Positions 1 to 24,800 of a stretch of DNA of 64,000 nt are shown here, piece by piece. The notes beneath the pieces were generated by a model that was not told the origin of the DNA, did no database searches, and saw only the letters and a program-made list of their open reading frames with translations. This DNA comes from Trochalopteron elliotii (taxonomy: Eukaryota; Chordata; Aves; Passeriformes; Leiothrichidae), in NCBI GenBank assembly GCA_024734555.1, contig JANPWX010000061.1:1365634-1429633 (forward strand). The letters are read 5' to 3'. The position numbers and the translations under genes are program-made. The first letter of the stretch is position 1, and every line of letters starts with the position of its first letter.

Positions 1-3000
1 ATTTGAGTTTAGGGTACAGTGTTTTCTCATGGCTGAGAAAGATTGGACAAAAGGAGTCTCTTCTTGAAACCAGTTGTCATCTGACATATGGCATAACATA
101 TAACATATGATTTTGAGTTGTTTTGGTCACTAGTCAGGCTATCACTAATCAGTTACAAATGTTTAGCTGGTTTATGTGAACACAGAGGTGGTTCAGCTCC
201 CTGAGCTGGAGTTGTGTATCAGCTGGATAATTCTAGCTTCTCCAAAAACCATCTCAATTCTGAATTTGGTGGAGGTTCTGGATGGTTTTCTGACAAGAGT
301 TTGTCACAGGAGCCTAGTTCTGGTCCTGAAAATAATGATTGTTTCAGGTTAAAATGACTGATCTGCCATCTAGCCCTGAGAGACAAGAGCTGTCTCTTTG
401 AAGTCTGAATGAAACAAATCCCATTAGAGCATCCCACTGTTTATCTTAGATAAAGTGGGAGGGGGCAGATGTTTAGTTAATGACCATTAATAGGTATAGA
501 TGTTCAAATTGCTAACATGTAAGTGACATGAACAGATCTGGATAAAACCTGGGAGACTTTTCTACCCCACCTCTGCCTGTTTCCCTGTGCAAGAGCATTG
601 AAAACTTGGAGTGTCAGCTGATACAGAGATGGCAGTTCTGGGAGCTGAGTGTGTGGGGTTATGAGCAGCAGAGCCACAGCTTCCCATGCCTAAGTCATAG
701 CAGGGAGCAGTGCAGTAAAGGCTTCTGAGCTTCACCCTTCAAAAGACACAGATTATATATATTCTTTCCAGTTTAGGCTTTGTGTGAGCTAAATGAAGAA
801 AAACCCCACTTTGCACACCACGAGGTGTGTCTTAGTGAAGAATGGCAACAGCATGATAATTAAACTTCATGAAATTTCTCAGCTGAGTGTAAGATCCGAG
901 TGTGCATGAGGTCTCTCACTATGATTCATGCCTCTGTTTAAACCACGATGACAATTGTGAATATAATTTGGTAAAATTGCTATTGTTCTAGATTCAGCAG
1001 CTCTATTACAAGCACAGTGCTTAAAGAAGCTGCCACTGATGTGGGCAGTTCTTTAAAGCCAAAATGTAACCTCTTTTATTTTTTAGGCTGTGTCTTTCCT
1101 GGAAGTTCATATTTGACTATTACTGACATCATAGTTAGGCACTTACCAATAATGAAAATATTTTCAGTTGTTTACATCTTATAGTTTAATTGTTGCCCTT
1201 ATTGGCAGAAAAATGAAATATAAAGTTTTATTGTTCTAGACAGCTGTCGTATTAGAAAGACTTTGAAAAATGTCTTTTGAGTGAAATTATTTTTGTATTT
1301 TAATCAGAAACTTTAAAAATCTAAAAACTAATTTAGAATTTATATTTCTTCATTCAAATAATAACTACAGAAAATTTCTATTTTTAAGAAAGTATATGGA
1401 ATTTATCCACTGAAAAAACTTTAGCTAGGAAGACTATAACATAAATATATACCTTGTTAATTCAATTCCCACTTTTCTGTCTCCATGTTCATTCTGCCAG
1501 TGACCATTAGTCAGGCCTGGTCTCAAATCCATGGCTGGTGTGCTGTGCCATTGTGTAAATTGTTGCTGCAAGACTGCTGAATCAGGGGTGTACCAAGTCA
1601 AACTGGTAACTCCTCTCATACAACTTCCAGCTATTAAACACCTCCCTAAATACATCAGAAATCTGTAAATGTTGTGAAAAGACTCTGGTGAGGCAGTCAA
1701 CCTGAAAAAAGACCTGCATCTTTAAAAACATATTTACAAGACCTTCACAAAGAAATTTAGTAAAAATTGGATTTAGTGGAGTATTTATAAAATACTATAT
1801 CAAAATATTTGAGGCTTTTTTTAGCAGCATCTTAGATGTAAAAATCAAAGTGCTCAAGCTACTGTATTATGTTGGACATCAATATTGTAAGGGAAAAAAA
1901 AACCTGAGCACAGCCTTACTTTAATAAGCATATTGGGAAGATCATCAGCAAAGTGGTGGGAAATTTAGGAGAAAAAATATGAATTTCCCCTACCTGCCAA
2001 CTCCCCTGCTTTTGGAAATGCCTCACAAATCAGCCATGGCCTTTTAGCTATATGTCTAAGGCCTCTGAACATTGGGCAGGGAAATTGTTAGAAAAGGATA
2101 TAACATATATGGCTTTGGATGTAAGAAATTCTGGCTGGTACCTGCTGGCTGCAAGTAGCCAGTGCCATTGTGTGCAGTGCCTCTGTGTGACCTGCAGTGG
2201 ACAAACTGCATGGTTTATCTGCACTGTGCAGTTGTGTGCATCACATATTGTGCACTGAGGACAGGCCGACCTCCCTGTGTGCACACGATACAGCCTCCCC
2301 TGACATCCCACAGAGCAGCAGTCCAAACTTTCACTGGGCTCACTCTAGCATTCTTCCATGCCAGAAATCCCAGAGAGATATAGCAACCATTGCTTTTCAA
2401 ATTTCAGATGTTTTCCATGTTTTCTTTGCCTCTTGTCTTAACTTAAATATCACCCAAACCCTATTCATTACTAGCAGGAAAAATAGCAGAGATGATGATT
2501 TCACCTATACTGTCCAATTCACTTGTATAAAGTTCAGTGAACACTCAATCAGAAATGATTATTTAAACTCTAATTCATCCACGTTGTTCTCTAGTAATAA
2601 AAAAAGGTCTGACCAGCAGTACTGTGCTGGTAAATGTTCCTGGTGTTACTGGATGAAGTGCTGCTGTATCACATATATCTGTGTATGCATTCTGTACCTG
2701 ACAGACCAGATCAGACCCCATCAATCCAGTAACCAATCCATAACAGCAGCCACAAGTGCCATCAGGGACAGGGCTGGAAAAGATGCCAATGTGATAATCT
2801 GCAATGGAGCATGGCAGGCATCTGGCACACAGAGCCCCTCCAGACTGTGCTGCCTTCCTGCTGAGATCCAAGTAACAGCCAGGGGTTACACCCGAGCTCA
2901 TCTGGGTGTCTGCCTGTGGAACACACTGCCCTTGTCAGTAGAAGTGCAAGAACTGACAGTTAAGAGACTTAAAACCACTAAATATCAGTTTTGATACGCT

Positions 3001-4080
3001 GTAGGGTTTTTATTAAACATGGGCTAATAATATTGAAATTGTTAAGGTTTAGGAAAAGTCTTTTTAGCTGTTAGTAAAGAAGAGTACAGTTTAAGCAGTA
3101 AGGCTTTATAAGAAAAGCCATCAAGAAAATTTACTCTGTTTTTGATGCCAACTGAGAAAAGATTTTTCTGCAAATTTTTTAAGGAATATACCATAAGAAG
3201 AAACACTTAACTCACCGAGGATAACCAATCCCATTAAAATAGCAATTTTAGGCTTTCTATGTTTATATGAAATTTTATTTCTGAAGTATTTTTTCCCAAG
3301 GTGTAGTTCCCCTTATGCAAAGTATAATCCATGATTCATGCATAGAAAGTCATCTAATTAATGCAAGAATACTTTGAACAAGATCACAAGAGTGGCAACA
3401 CTGGTTATTGGTCTTTTATGTCAGGCATTTGCTTCTGGGGTGGCCTATATACTTGGGGGGGGAAAGACCAACCAACGAAAAAAAAAATCAAACAAAATAA
3501 CCCACAACCCAAACCAAAAGCAATTTTACACACAGAGGAGGGAACTTCACAGTACTACACAATGAAAAGAGAATCTCAGCTCTGGCAGCCAAGAACAATC
3601 ATTATGTTTTCAACCACACAAGGAGAGATAATTCTTAAATATTTTCATAGTATCCTGAAAAAGATCTAGCTTATTGTACATTTTGACTGGTTTTTAAGTG
3701 CTATAAACATGCAGTTATTTGTGGTGGTCAATACCAAAAGTAGGTCACATAGTGTGCAAAAAAAAAAGTATTTATGGTAGGAACTGGGATGCTTCATCCG
3801 AAGCAGAGAGCCTGAGCCAGAAGCAACTGGGTCAATTCTACACCATCTTCATTAGAACAGAAATTCTATTTCAATTAAATAGCTTAAATTTTGGTACCCT
3901 GTTTAGGTTTTGGGGTTTTTTTTCTTGGAAGCTCAGAATTGAGAGCACTGTCCTTGGCAGTGTTTTAACCACAGGCTTGTGGTACTTGGCGCTTCTCTTA
4001 CAACCCCAGCTTCTTGAATCTGCATATTCACACGTTTTTTAAAATGCCAGTAAACAAAATGGCAACAAAAAGCAGAGAGC
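1..4080. other. Probable SLC40A1 intron 2 or upstream DNA, no exon recognised
   Basis: I looked for ferroportin exons 1-2 (the residues before Gly38) and for the 5'UTR iron-responsive element and found neither. The only notable content is the long open frame at 2197-2994, plus G8 and A10 runs near 3456-3490. Confidence 0.5.
2194..2997 (+). other. Long open frame with LINE-like C-terminal signature, possible old retroelement
   Basis: About 265 codons are open in one frame, starting from GTG and not ATG, so this is not a conventional gene start. The last 30 codons read VCLWNTLPLSVEVQ then ELTVKRLKTTKYQF. This resembles the LWNSLPxxV...FKRxLKTxLF ending common in non-LTR (LINE-type) reverse transcriptase proteins. 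No catalytic reverse-transcriptase motif such as FxDD was recognised upstream, and no poly(A) tail or target-site duplication is evident. It may be a decayed fragment or a chance open frame. Confidence 0.3.
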
Positions 4081-4395
4081 NNNNNNNNNNNNNNNNNNNN
4101 NNNNNNNNNNNNNNNNNNNNNNNNNNNNNNNNNNNNNNNNNNNNNNNNNNNNNNNNNNNNNNNNNNNNNNNNNNNNNNNNNNNNNNNNNNNNNNNNNNNN
4201 NNNNNNNNNNNNNNNNNNNNNNNNNNNNNNNNNNNNNNNNNNNNNNNNNNNNNNNNNNNNNNNNNNNNNNNNNNNNNNNNNNNNNNNNNNNNNNNNNNNN
4301 NNNNNNNNNNNNNNNNNNNNNNNNNNNNNNNNNNNNNNNNNNNNNNNNNNNNNNNNNNNNNNNNNNNNNNNNNNNNNNNNNNNNNNNNNNNNNNN
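4081..4395. other. Assembly gap (315 N)
   Basis: This is an unbroken run of N. Its true length is unknown. It could hide exon 1 and/or exon 2 of SLC40A1. Confidence 0.99.
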
Positions 4396-16457
<12,062 letters not shown>

Positions 16458-16972
16458 AAGGATCCACTTCTTACTAACTTTGCTTCACAAATACCATGGT
16501 TAAGCACATATACTTATTTTATGACCCTGTTTGAGGTGTTTCTCTAGAGTTGAATGCATAACTTTTATAGCTGTTTGAGGAAGCTGTCCCAAGAGAGAAC
16601 TCATTTTACAGTGACCCTGTAAGTGTTTCATGTTTGGCAGAGGACAGCCTGGTTGGATCTTGACAGCTGCAGTATCAAAGAATTCCCCACAAGTCTCAAG
16701 TCAGGTATTTGATCACAAAATTACTGTTCAAGTTCCACTGCTGACCCCCACAGTGATACTGTGGTTAAGTGGTTATACATACTTAATTTACCATGAATTC
16801 TGAATAATTCTTGTGTTCATTGAGTAAAATGGGGTCTTGTCCTTCTTTTAGTTACTTCAGAGTAACTTTTTATGCAGTATTTGGTTGTTTGGAGTTTTTC
16901 TCCAATATTCCTTTACCATGAACAGTTCTGCTCACCTATATTCTTAAACTGGTGTAAACATCCTCTCTAAAC

Positions 16973-17034
16973 ATTGGACTTTGATCCACAAGGGTCCTTG
17001 TGGGTCCCTTCTAACTCACAATATTCTATGATCC
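16973..17034 (+). mobile_element. CR1 LINE 3'-end fragment in the SLC40A1 3'UTR
   Basis: The text reads like a CR1 3' terminus: TTGGAC..., then CCTTGTGGGTCCCTTCTAAC, then ATTCTATGATCC. It includes the CCACAAGG/CCTTGTGG inverted repeat at 16986-17003, which can form the hairpin typical of CR1 3' ends. It is 5'-truncated, in the same orientation as the gene. Confidence 0.8.
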
Positions 17035-18285
17035 TTCTTGGATTCTTCTAGTAAACTCATTTTTTTCCCCCAAAACCTTTATAGTATTTTATGTTTTGGT
17101 TTAACTTTATGGAAACACCTTTGCAGGTTTTTTGCATGTTTCCTTACAAATTAGACAACTGTTAGGTACAAAATATTGTATTACACTTTCGTTGCACTTC
17201 ATAGAGTAAAAAAGCCTCATTTAGCAGAAGCTATTGATGTAATACTACAAAGCATGGCTTTTAAAAGCAAATGGCAGGTTTGCCAGGTTTGATGTAGCAG
17301 AAAGTGCTAAGGTCAGGAGTACTGGTACAGAAAGATAAATTCTAGTGCTAACTTAGTTTTTGCCTCAGAGTACAAGCAGCTTTAGTTAATTTTCCAATAT
17401 ATCAGGCTTTAACAGGGTTTCTGAAAACAGCTGCATTTGAAAATAGTTAATATTTCATACAAAAGGTGGATTACTTGCATTTATCTGATGTGTATGTGAA
17501 TTTTGACTTTGTTCTAAAATACTGCTAAACCAATGAGATGACGGACTGAGAGGCCCTCTAAAGCAACTTCAGAGCAATGAAAATATGTCCCCTCTGTTCA
17601 ATAAGTTCTTGCCTTTTTTTTGTTTTGTTTTTTTTACCCTGCATGTGTACTAACACAGTACTTCCACAGTCATTAACCCTTTGTGCACTTTTGTGGAAAC
17701 TACGCACTTTGCTTTCTCAGTAGAGTTGAACCTGGTGGTGTTCTGAGTTTTCTTATGGCTTGGCAGTCTGACTTCTAAATTTAAATATTGGTAAAGTGTG
17801 TGTCTGCAAAATAAGTACTATGTGAAAACAATGTCAGCAACTTGTGAAAAGTATCCTCTGTAACTTTTAAGAGTTTTTTAATTTTAGGTACTGTCCTTCA
17901 CAGTCATATATGTTGCCAGACTCAACCCTGGAACGTGTGTGAACTCCATTGAAATGAAAGGCGTTACAACCAGGGCTCAATCTAGGCCAGTCATCACAAA
18001 TTTTGTAACCATTACATTATCTATGGAAGAATGTAAAGAACCTCTAGTGGCATTTGTCTCAGATACAATGTATTGTAAGAGATGTGAAATGGCATGAATG
18101 GGAATACAATGTACAACCAATGGACTTGTAGCCCATAGTTTTCAATAACTGGTTGTGAAAATTTTTCTCCTCTAATGGACCAAACCTAATAATTACTCTA
18201 TGTTGCTGAAAGCTTCTCAGGGATGTTTTCACTAGGTTTATAAGTGTTTATACTTTGACCAAGCATTTGGGTTGTGTTTTGATAT

Positions 18286-18291
18286 AATAAA
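18286..18291 (+). terminator. Candidate SLC40A1 polyadenylation signal AATAAA
   Basis: This is a canonical AATAAA about 1.83 kb after the stop codon. It is followed by T-containing sequence. Alternatives are AATAAA at 18472-18477 and 18557-18562. There is no transcript evidence. Confidence 0.5.
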
Positions 18292-18471
18292 GAAAAATAT
18301 GTAATTTAGAGTAGTTATAAAATTTATGACTCAATCCTAAGTGTAACTTAAGGAAAAGGGAATTTTGCCATCAGCAGAATTTGTCAGAAGACAAAACAAA
18401 CTTATCTAGATCTGTAGAGTAAATATGTCCAAAGGATAGCCTTATGTGGTATTATGATAAGTACATTAGTA

Positions 18472-18477
18472 AATAAA
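18472..18477 (+). terminator. Alternative polyadenylation hexamer AATAAA
   Basis: This second canonical hexamer lies 186 nt beyond the first and could produce a longer SLC40A1 3'UTR. A third copy is at 18557-18562. Which one is used cannot be decided from sequence. Confidence 0.3.
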
Positions 18478-20462
18478 ATAGCTCTGATTTGCCAAATATA
18501 TTTTCTCATGTGTATCTAATTTAAATTGGGACCAGATTTTAATATTGTAAAATAGAAATAAAGGTAGTGCAAATGTCAGTGAATACCTCAATACTGCACT
18601 TTGAAAAACATCTGAATGCCACTGTATATCTTGGACTCACTGGCTATCAGGGAAACCAAGCTGAAACTGCAGCTTTTTTTTGTGCTGTCTGCAGTGCACA
18701 GAACCCAGGGTGCCTAAAATTTAATGCTGTAGCACTAAGCACCAGGCATCCCAGAGAGGATGTGTTCCTGAAGTCTAGAGAGCTCCAAAAATGTGACAAA
18801 TATAGCTGGGAGCATGTCATGGTCCTGCCTGTTCCCAAAGGCTTTTTTTTTTTCCTTTCTCCAAGAACAATTTAGTCTTGTTTAATTTGAGTAGCAATTT
18901 GTTCCATTAATAGTTCCACTAGATAGTGCAGTACTATTTGGAGAGGCCTGGAGCTTTGTATTTGGTAAAAATGATGTGGTTAAGATTCATATGTGCACAT
19001 CACAGCTGGAAGGCAAGACAATCCTAAAATAGAAAAGTGGATGTTAGTATGAAGAGGAATAAGGAGGTTTAAGTTGGAAAACCTGTGTTTATTGGTCTGT
19101 GTTGGATGTCAAAAAATGTATGCTGCTTGAGCACAGCCCGTTTGTGTGCCAGTCCAAGATGTGTGCAGACACCTGTACTCAGTAGTGCTTTGAAGCAGTG
19201 TGGAGCCTGAAGTCCTACTTAGCAGGACTTTCATTAAGTAAGCATTTTTGGCCTTGTATTTATTTATTTTTTTAAAAAATGTCCAAATTGGATAAAAACT
19301 GCCCTTAAAAATGTACGCACTAGAAATCAATCATACCAGAATATTTTATTATACAACCTTATGCTGGACATAGTATTGATTTATGTATTACTATTGTTAA
19401 AGCTAATTAATAAATTTGCATAAAAACTTACTTGGCCTGTATTTTTCAATTTGTGGGTCTCTGGGTATGCTACACTTAGCATGGATCCTGTGCAGAAAGG
19501 TATCATGGGTTGGAACTGCCATGAAGCACAAACAAACAGCACTGAGGAGCAAATGCCAAATGTAGTCAAGATCTTTTAAGGACCTTGTAACTGTTTGGTG
19601 AATTGCTTTTAATTTACCATCCACAGTGGTAAGTTAAGACACAACAGATGAAGGTCTTGCAACCTCAGCCTGGGTGTTGTATTGGCAATAGAAGTTTTGT
19701 GTCTTGGCTTGCTGAGCAACAGAAAGCAAATGATTTTACCTTCCCATTTATCTTTACTGAATTTGAGATGATGGCCTTCTGTAGCAGCAACCTGGAGGTG
19801 AGAACTCAAGGCATAGGAGTGGTCAAGTTTTAGTAGTCAAGTACTTTTCAAGACTAAACACAGAATGTTTCATATAGGACTGCTTCTGGCTTTGTGTATT
19901 CAGGATATGTTTGCACAAGGAATTACTTTTAGAAAAATGTTGCATTGGTTCACTAGGACCTCTCTGAACTGATTCCTCTTTAAACTAAGATTTTCCTTGA
20001 AACAGACCTTTATGGTTTGTCCCCAGTTGTTAATGTTTGCCTTCTTCACTGCCACTTACAAATTAAGACAAGTGTTAGAATACTGACTTGAAAATGTAGG
20101 TACACATATTCACCCCTGTAAATATGAAAGTACAGAGAAAAAGATTTTTGAGTGGTATTGTGTACCTAATAGGTAAAGAATACTTCTTTAAGATTAAGAA
20201 GTCCCTTCACAATTTACTATTTGATGGTTTCACTGTTTTTTTTTTTTTACTCAGCTGTAACCATTTTGCAAAGTTTAGAGTTTTTTTAACCCCTGAGGAA
20301 TTCACTGCTCAGCAGCTAAAGGGGAAATGATTGGAGATACCTAGCACTGGTTGTTTGCTTGCATTACTTGGCTTACTGGGTAGTTGAGATACCAGCCCTG
20401 CCTGTGGAGGGCAAGGTATGTTGTATATTCTGTATTGTATCTTCTCCTCTGAAATATTTAAC

Positions 20463-20482
20463 TGCTTTTGTTTTCAAAAGCA
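20463..20482. repeat. Perfect inverted repeat, 8-nt arms
   Basis: TGCTTTTG, loop TTTT, then CAAAAGCA. No associated gene. Confidence 0.8.
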
Positions 20483-21202
20483 TTTTCATGAAATGAGCAC
20501 TGGTGATGGGGTATGAAAGTTGAATCTTCTTAATGGAAAAACAAACAGTGAACTCAGACCCTTCACTTTAAACTGTTTGGTTTCTTTGGTGAGAAATCTA
20601 ACTCAGACATTCCAAAGGAGTGAGTAGGCTCATATCTAGTAGTTTTAAAATACTACAGTCACTTCTGTATTTGCTTCTGTAAAGTACATGGTGGATGTCC
20701 TAGAGAGTAAAGACTGTTTCTGCTAGGGAAGAGTGCAACCAGTGGGTGTAGCTTTTCTGAATCTGGCACTCTGGAGGTGGTAATGCCTTTCTATTTGCCT
20801 CAAGGCTGGCCTACTTTCAGGTTCTCCAGGAATATATTGTGCTGTACTCTGCATTCATGTCTTTCTCAAGTACTTAGTACTAGAGAAGTTAATAGTAGGT
20901 GTTAGAGTAATAGTCCTTTTTTTGTCTTGCCCTCTAGTTACACATTCTCTCTCCTACTTGTGAGTACTTTAACTGCATGGTGTAATAAAAAGTATTTTAT
21001 TTCTGGAATAAGACTATGCCTTTAGCTTCTGCTTTAAAAAACCACTATTTTACCCCTCTGAAGGGCAGAAAAAACTGCACAAGGATATTTGCTTCAAGGC
21101 TTGCAGGGAGTATGGACAAAGTGCAGGCTGCTCAATAATGCTTTTTCAAATACTTCAGCTTGTCCTTGTGTGGGTCAATATTCCTTTCTAGTTAACCTTT
21201 AT

Positions 21203-21224
21203 TTCCCTTGTGGTCACAAGGGAA
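21203..21224. repeat. Near-palindrome, 10-nt arms
   Basis: TTCCCTTGTG, a 2-nt centre GT, then CACAAGGGAA. The arms resemble the CCTTGTGG/CCACAAGG hairpin of CR1 3' ends, but the flanks do not read as CR1. Confidence 0.8.
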
Positions 21225-21479
21225 GCATGCAACTGTGTGCTTTTTACTCTTGGTATAGGGTGGTGGAGCAATATGTTTTCACACATGCAGACTTAAGAGT
21301 TCTTAATCCTTTGTAAAATGCAGGGGAAGTTACATACAGAAAATCTGAGTCCCTTCCTTTGGCAGAGAAGGGGGAAAGAAGGTACGGTAGCTATCTAAGC
21401 ATAACTCATTAAGATCAAAAAACCCCACCCACAACAGCAAAACACATGTTAAAGAGTGGCTCAGAAAACACCCCAACCT

Positions 21480-21870
21480 TTTCATGGTAAGTCATTGTTC
21501 ATGTCGGTCAGGAGGGAGACAATATAACAGGATATCCTCATCCCAACGCCACCATACTCGAGTCTGAGGGTGGTGAGCTCTGCCTTGAGCAGCACAACCA
21601 GTGAAGGATGGCTTTCTCTCCCTCTCCCTCTCCCGTGTCCTTGGCCCGTAGCAGCTGTAGCTCCTACCCTGCCTTGTGTCATCCAGTCTCTTCCACGTGG
21701 TGGTCCCGCAGCGCTGCCCCTCCCCTAGAGTAGGGCAGAGCAAAGCAGAGCCCGTGCTCTGATCCTCAGTGCCACGTGTGCTCGGCGGGAGGGATGAAAA
21801 GCTGACAGGACAAACAGCACCTGGCAGTCCTGTGCTCTGCCAAAGACCTTGGCAAGCAGACACAGTTCCC
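21480..21870. promoter_or_regulatory. Small CpG-rich islet with two CACGTG E-boxes
   Basis: This stretch of about 390 bp has roughly ten CpGs in otherwise CpG-poor DNA. It has a CTCCCT tandem tract near 21618-21635 and two perfect CACGTG E-boxes at 21694-21699 and 21773-21778. A 123-codon minus-strand frame crosses it (21492-21863) but resembles no protein I know. It could be an enhancer, an unannotated non-coding RNA promoter or a GC-rich repeat. Confidence 0.4.
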
Positions 21871-24800
21871 GGCTTCTCCTCTGCCCACCTGCTGAAGTCA
21901 AACTTTGAGACCTTCCTCTTTCATCATATTTAGATGGAATTAACCAAGTGGTTCAAAAGCTGTTTGTCAGGAAGTGAAGGAGGTGGCAGGGAGCGGTGTG
22001 GTTGAGTAAGTTCTGTGTCCTTGGAAGAAAGTGGGTAAAAATATGTCATGTCTGAAATGTCAATGTGTCCATTGCCAACAACACACAGTAACAAACTGAT
22101 GTAGTCCAGAAAAAAAAAAGAAAAAGATGAAATTCAATGCAAGGCCCTACAATTAGGCACAACCAACTGACTCCTCAAATACTGGATAGGGAATGCTTAT
22201 CCACTGTTGTAGAAAGTAATTGTGAGGTTACAGCCTAACAAAGAGAAAAAACATAAGTAAATGTGAAAAAATGAATGGAGCTGGGATCTGTAGCGTGTAT
22301 GCTTCATTAATTGAATCATACAGAAGACTGTTCTCTTTGAAACTGAAAAAAATGGAGATTTGCATCCAGTCTTTCCTTTGTAGCTCTCTTGAACAGCAGT
22401 GGTAACCAGAGAGAAGCCAGAACAGTGTAAGAGCTGCAGTCAGAGTTCTAGAAAGTGCTGAGTAAAGTGCTCTAGGGAGCCCTGCTTGAACAGGGAGGTT
22501 GGACTAAATGACTTCCAGGGGTCCCTTCCAAACTTACCCATTCTGTAATTCTGTGAAATGAGTGAAAGAATTCAGGACATTTAGAGACTGAGGTGATGTG
22601 CTAACCATACCTGTCTGTGTAAAAGGGGATGGAAATAGTGCATAATCTTACTTGAGAGGACAAGCATTAGCCAAGTCAGATTACAGCATACTTGAAACTC
22701 TGCAAGTTGTAGAGTTTCCAGTCCTGAATCTTCAAGAGCTGGTACCATATTTTCCAGCTCTGTTTTTCTCCAATTGCATGTAATGTATTTCTGCAGTTCT
22801 TCCAGTTCAGTGTTTCCTCTAGAACTGCTGCTGAGGCAGTGGACTAATCTTACTGTTTGCCTTCAGTTTATAAGCATTCTTTGGATCTGCTATTAAAAGT
22901 AGTTCTGCAGGATTAGTAGAATGTTTGGAAGCTTTTTTAAGAATTTAAGGGTGTTTTTTTAGTACTGGCAAAACTTCACAATTACTACAAGCACTAATAC
23001 AGCAAATCTTCACTCTTTTTCAGAATGCTCACATAATACTCCTGTGCAGAGCCTGCCTGCATTTTATGTGTACATCTCCTATCCAGCCTCCTTCTTTGAG
23101 CTCCTTTAGCTGTTGATGCCCTGCTGATTTAGGTAAGAGCTGCAGCTCTTAACTTGGAGAATTGGGGCTGTGTATTTTCTGGGCCTGCTTCTAGAAAGGC
23201 ACAATTTGGTTCTCAGGCTGCTGAAAAAGTAAATGCCATGTGTGAATTCCTTAGTTTCTGGGAGCTTCCTTCCCCTGGCCAACCACATCACATATAAGAA
23301 CTGACAGGGAGTTACACAAATATGTGGTCTGTCCAGCTGGGAAGGAGGGAGGAGGAGATGTCCATGTTAGAAATATTTGTTCAGCTGCTATTGGAGTAAG
23401 GCCAGTCAAAGTTACTGTTTACAGTATGAAGAGTGCTGCTGTCCGTTTATCTTCTAAAGATAACCAAACAAGATAAAGAATTCATTCTTTGGGACAGTTT
23501 TGGCTTTTTTTGCTTGACTGCAATATACTATTCCCTGTCATCCTGTGCTGACCTTGGCATTGTTTAGCCATGCCTGATGGGAGCAAACTGTGATGCAGCT
23601 GGGGACCAAAGAGACACCAAGCAGCCCATCCAGGCTGTGGAGCTTCCTTAGTGGCTGTCTAAGCACAGACACAGCTGCTTTGCACAAACCCCCTGCAGAT
23701 TTCAGTAGTGTAATCTCAAGGTATCTGTTGACTGAATGGATGGTACTGAATGGGAACTGTCCTACAGCCCCTGCACACAGCGGGGCACTCGGAATACAAA
23801 CAGCTCTTGGAGAGAAATGCACAAAATAGCACTAGTAGTATATGCCCATCAAAGGAGTGTAAAAAAAAAATAATTAAATGCTTCTCTAGGGAGAAGAGTT
23901 TTGCACAAGAACATCTCCTGAATGTCTTTTGAAAAGTTTCTTCCCACTCTGGAATACCAAGTAACTTTGTAACACCTTTGTAGGTGTTGGGAAGCCTTTA
24001 TTTACTTCATTTTAAGACTCTGTTTCTCTTCTATCTTATTATAAAGCCATTTTTGGCTTGCACACATCAAGGAGTTTTAACTATACTTTTAATGTCTTTA
24101 CTATCTGAGGATGACCTTGACAGGGATTTTCAGTTGTCAAAGAAGAGAGTCATGAACATGAGAGTCATGCTTTGGCTTTTTTGTTTTCTTCTCTTTCTTG
24201 TTCTGATGAGTGCCTGATGCTGGTAGATACCAACAGCCTCCATGCAAAATTCACAGTAGCTGCAAAAGAACAAAATACATCTCATCACCTTTAATTCCTT
24301 CCCCTGCATCTGTGTCATAAGGCTCATCTTGGCCAAAAGAGGGAAAAGAAACTGTTCTCCCACTGTTTGTTTCCTCTATTTTCTTTAATTTTTTGTGACT
24401 GTGTGGACACAAGGAGGAACAGACTTTGTGAATAGCGGAATCAGACCTGAGGAGGCCAAGTCTTTGGTTTCACACCAAAGGCAACCTGATTAGAAAAGAA
24501 GAAAGATTTTCCTTTTCTTAAGGTGATTGCTTCGGTTTGTCCTCCCTCCACAAATAATGAATTCTTACCCAGTTCTGCTTTGCTAACAGACAGTAAATTT
24601 TCAATAAGAAAATGGTAACTTGGCTTATTTACTTGGATTTTTAGTACAGGTTACCAGTTGAACTTCAGGGCTATATAGGAATGCATAGTTTCTTTTTATC
24701 TGCTTAGCTGTGATAAAATCTAAATGTTGTCTTAACTAAAGGAAACAGAGCAAACAGAGGAGACCAAGGCTGATAGCTGGATGTTCAGTAGAAAGCTGTA

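Larger units (their letters stand above)
16458..18310 (+). other. SLC40A1: SLC40A1 3' untranslated region (end approximate)
   Basis: This AT-rich sequence directly follows the stop codon and runs to a probable cleavage site 15-25 nt past AATAAA at 18286-18291. It contains a CR1 fragment at about 16973-17034 and no significant open frame. The end is inferred from the polyadenylation hexamer only; two further AATAAA hexamers at 18472 and 18557 allow a longer form. Confidence 0.6.
18600..21479. other. Convergent intergenic DNA, no gene recognised
   Basis: Only short unrelated open frames occur on both strands. It contains ATTTATTTATTT at about 19258, perfect hairpins at 20463-20482 and 21203-21224, and no repeat family I can name. 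Confidence 0.6.

Noticed and set aside
1005..1040. CAGTGC loop with short arms near 1013, considered as an iron-responsive element
   Set aside because: The five base pairs flanking the loop do not form and the bulged C is not positioned; other CAGTG sites in the left part also fail.
21492..21863. 123-codon minus-strand open frame in the GC-rich islet
   Set aside because: Low-complexity, arginine/glutamate repeats (RERERERK) come from the CTCCCT tract. It resembles no protein family, and openness is expected in GC-rich DNA.
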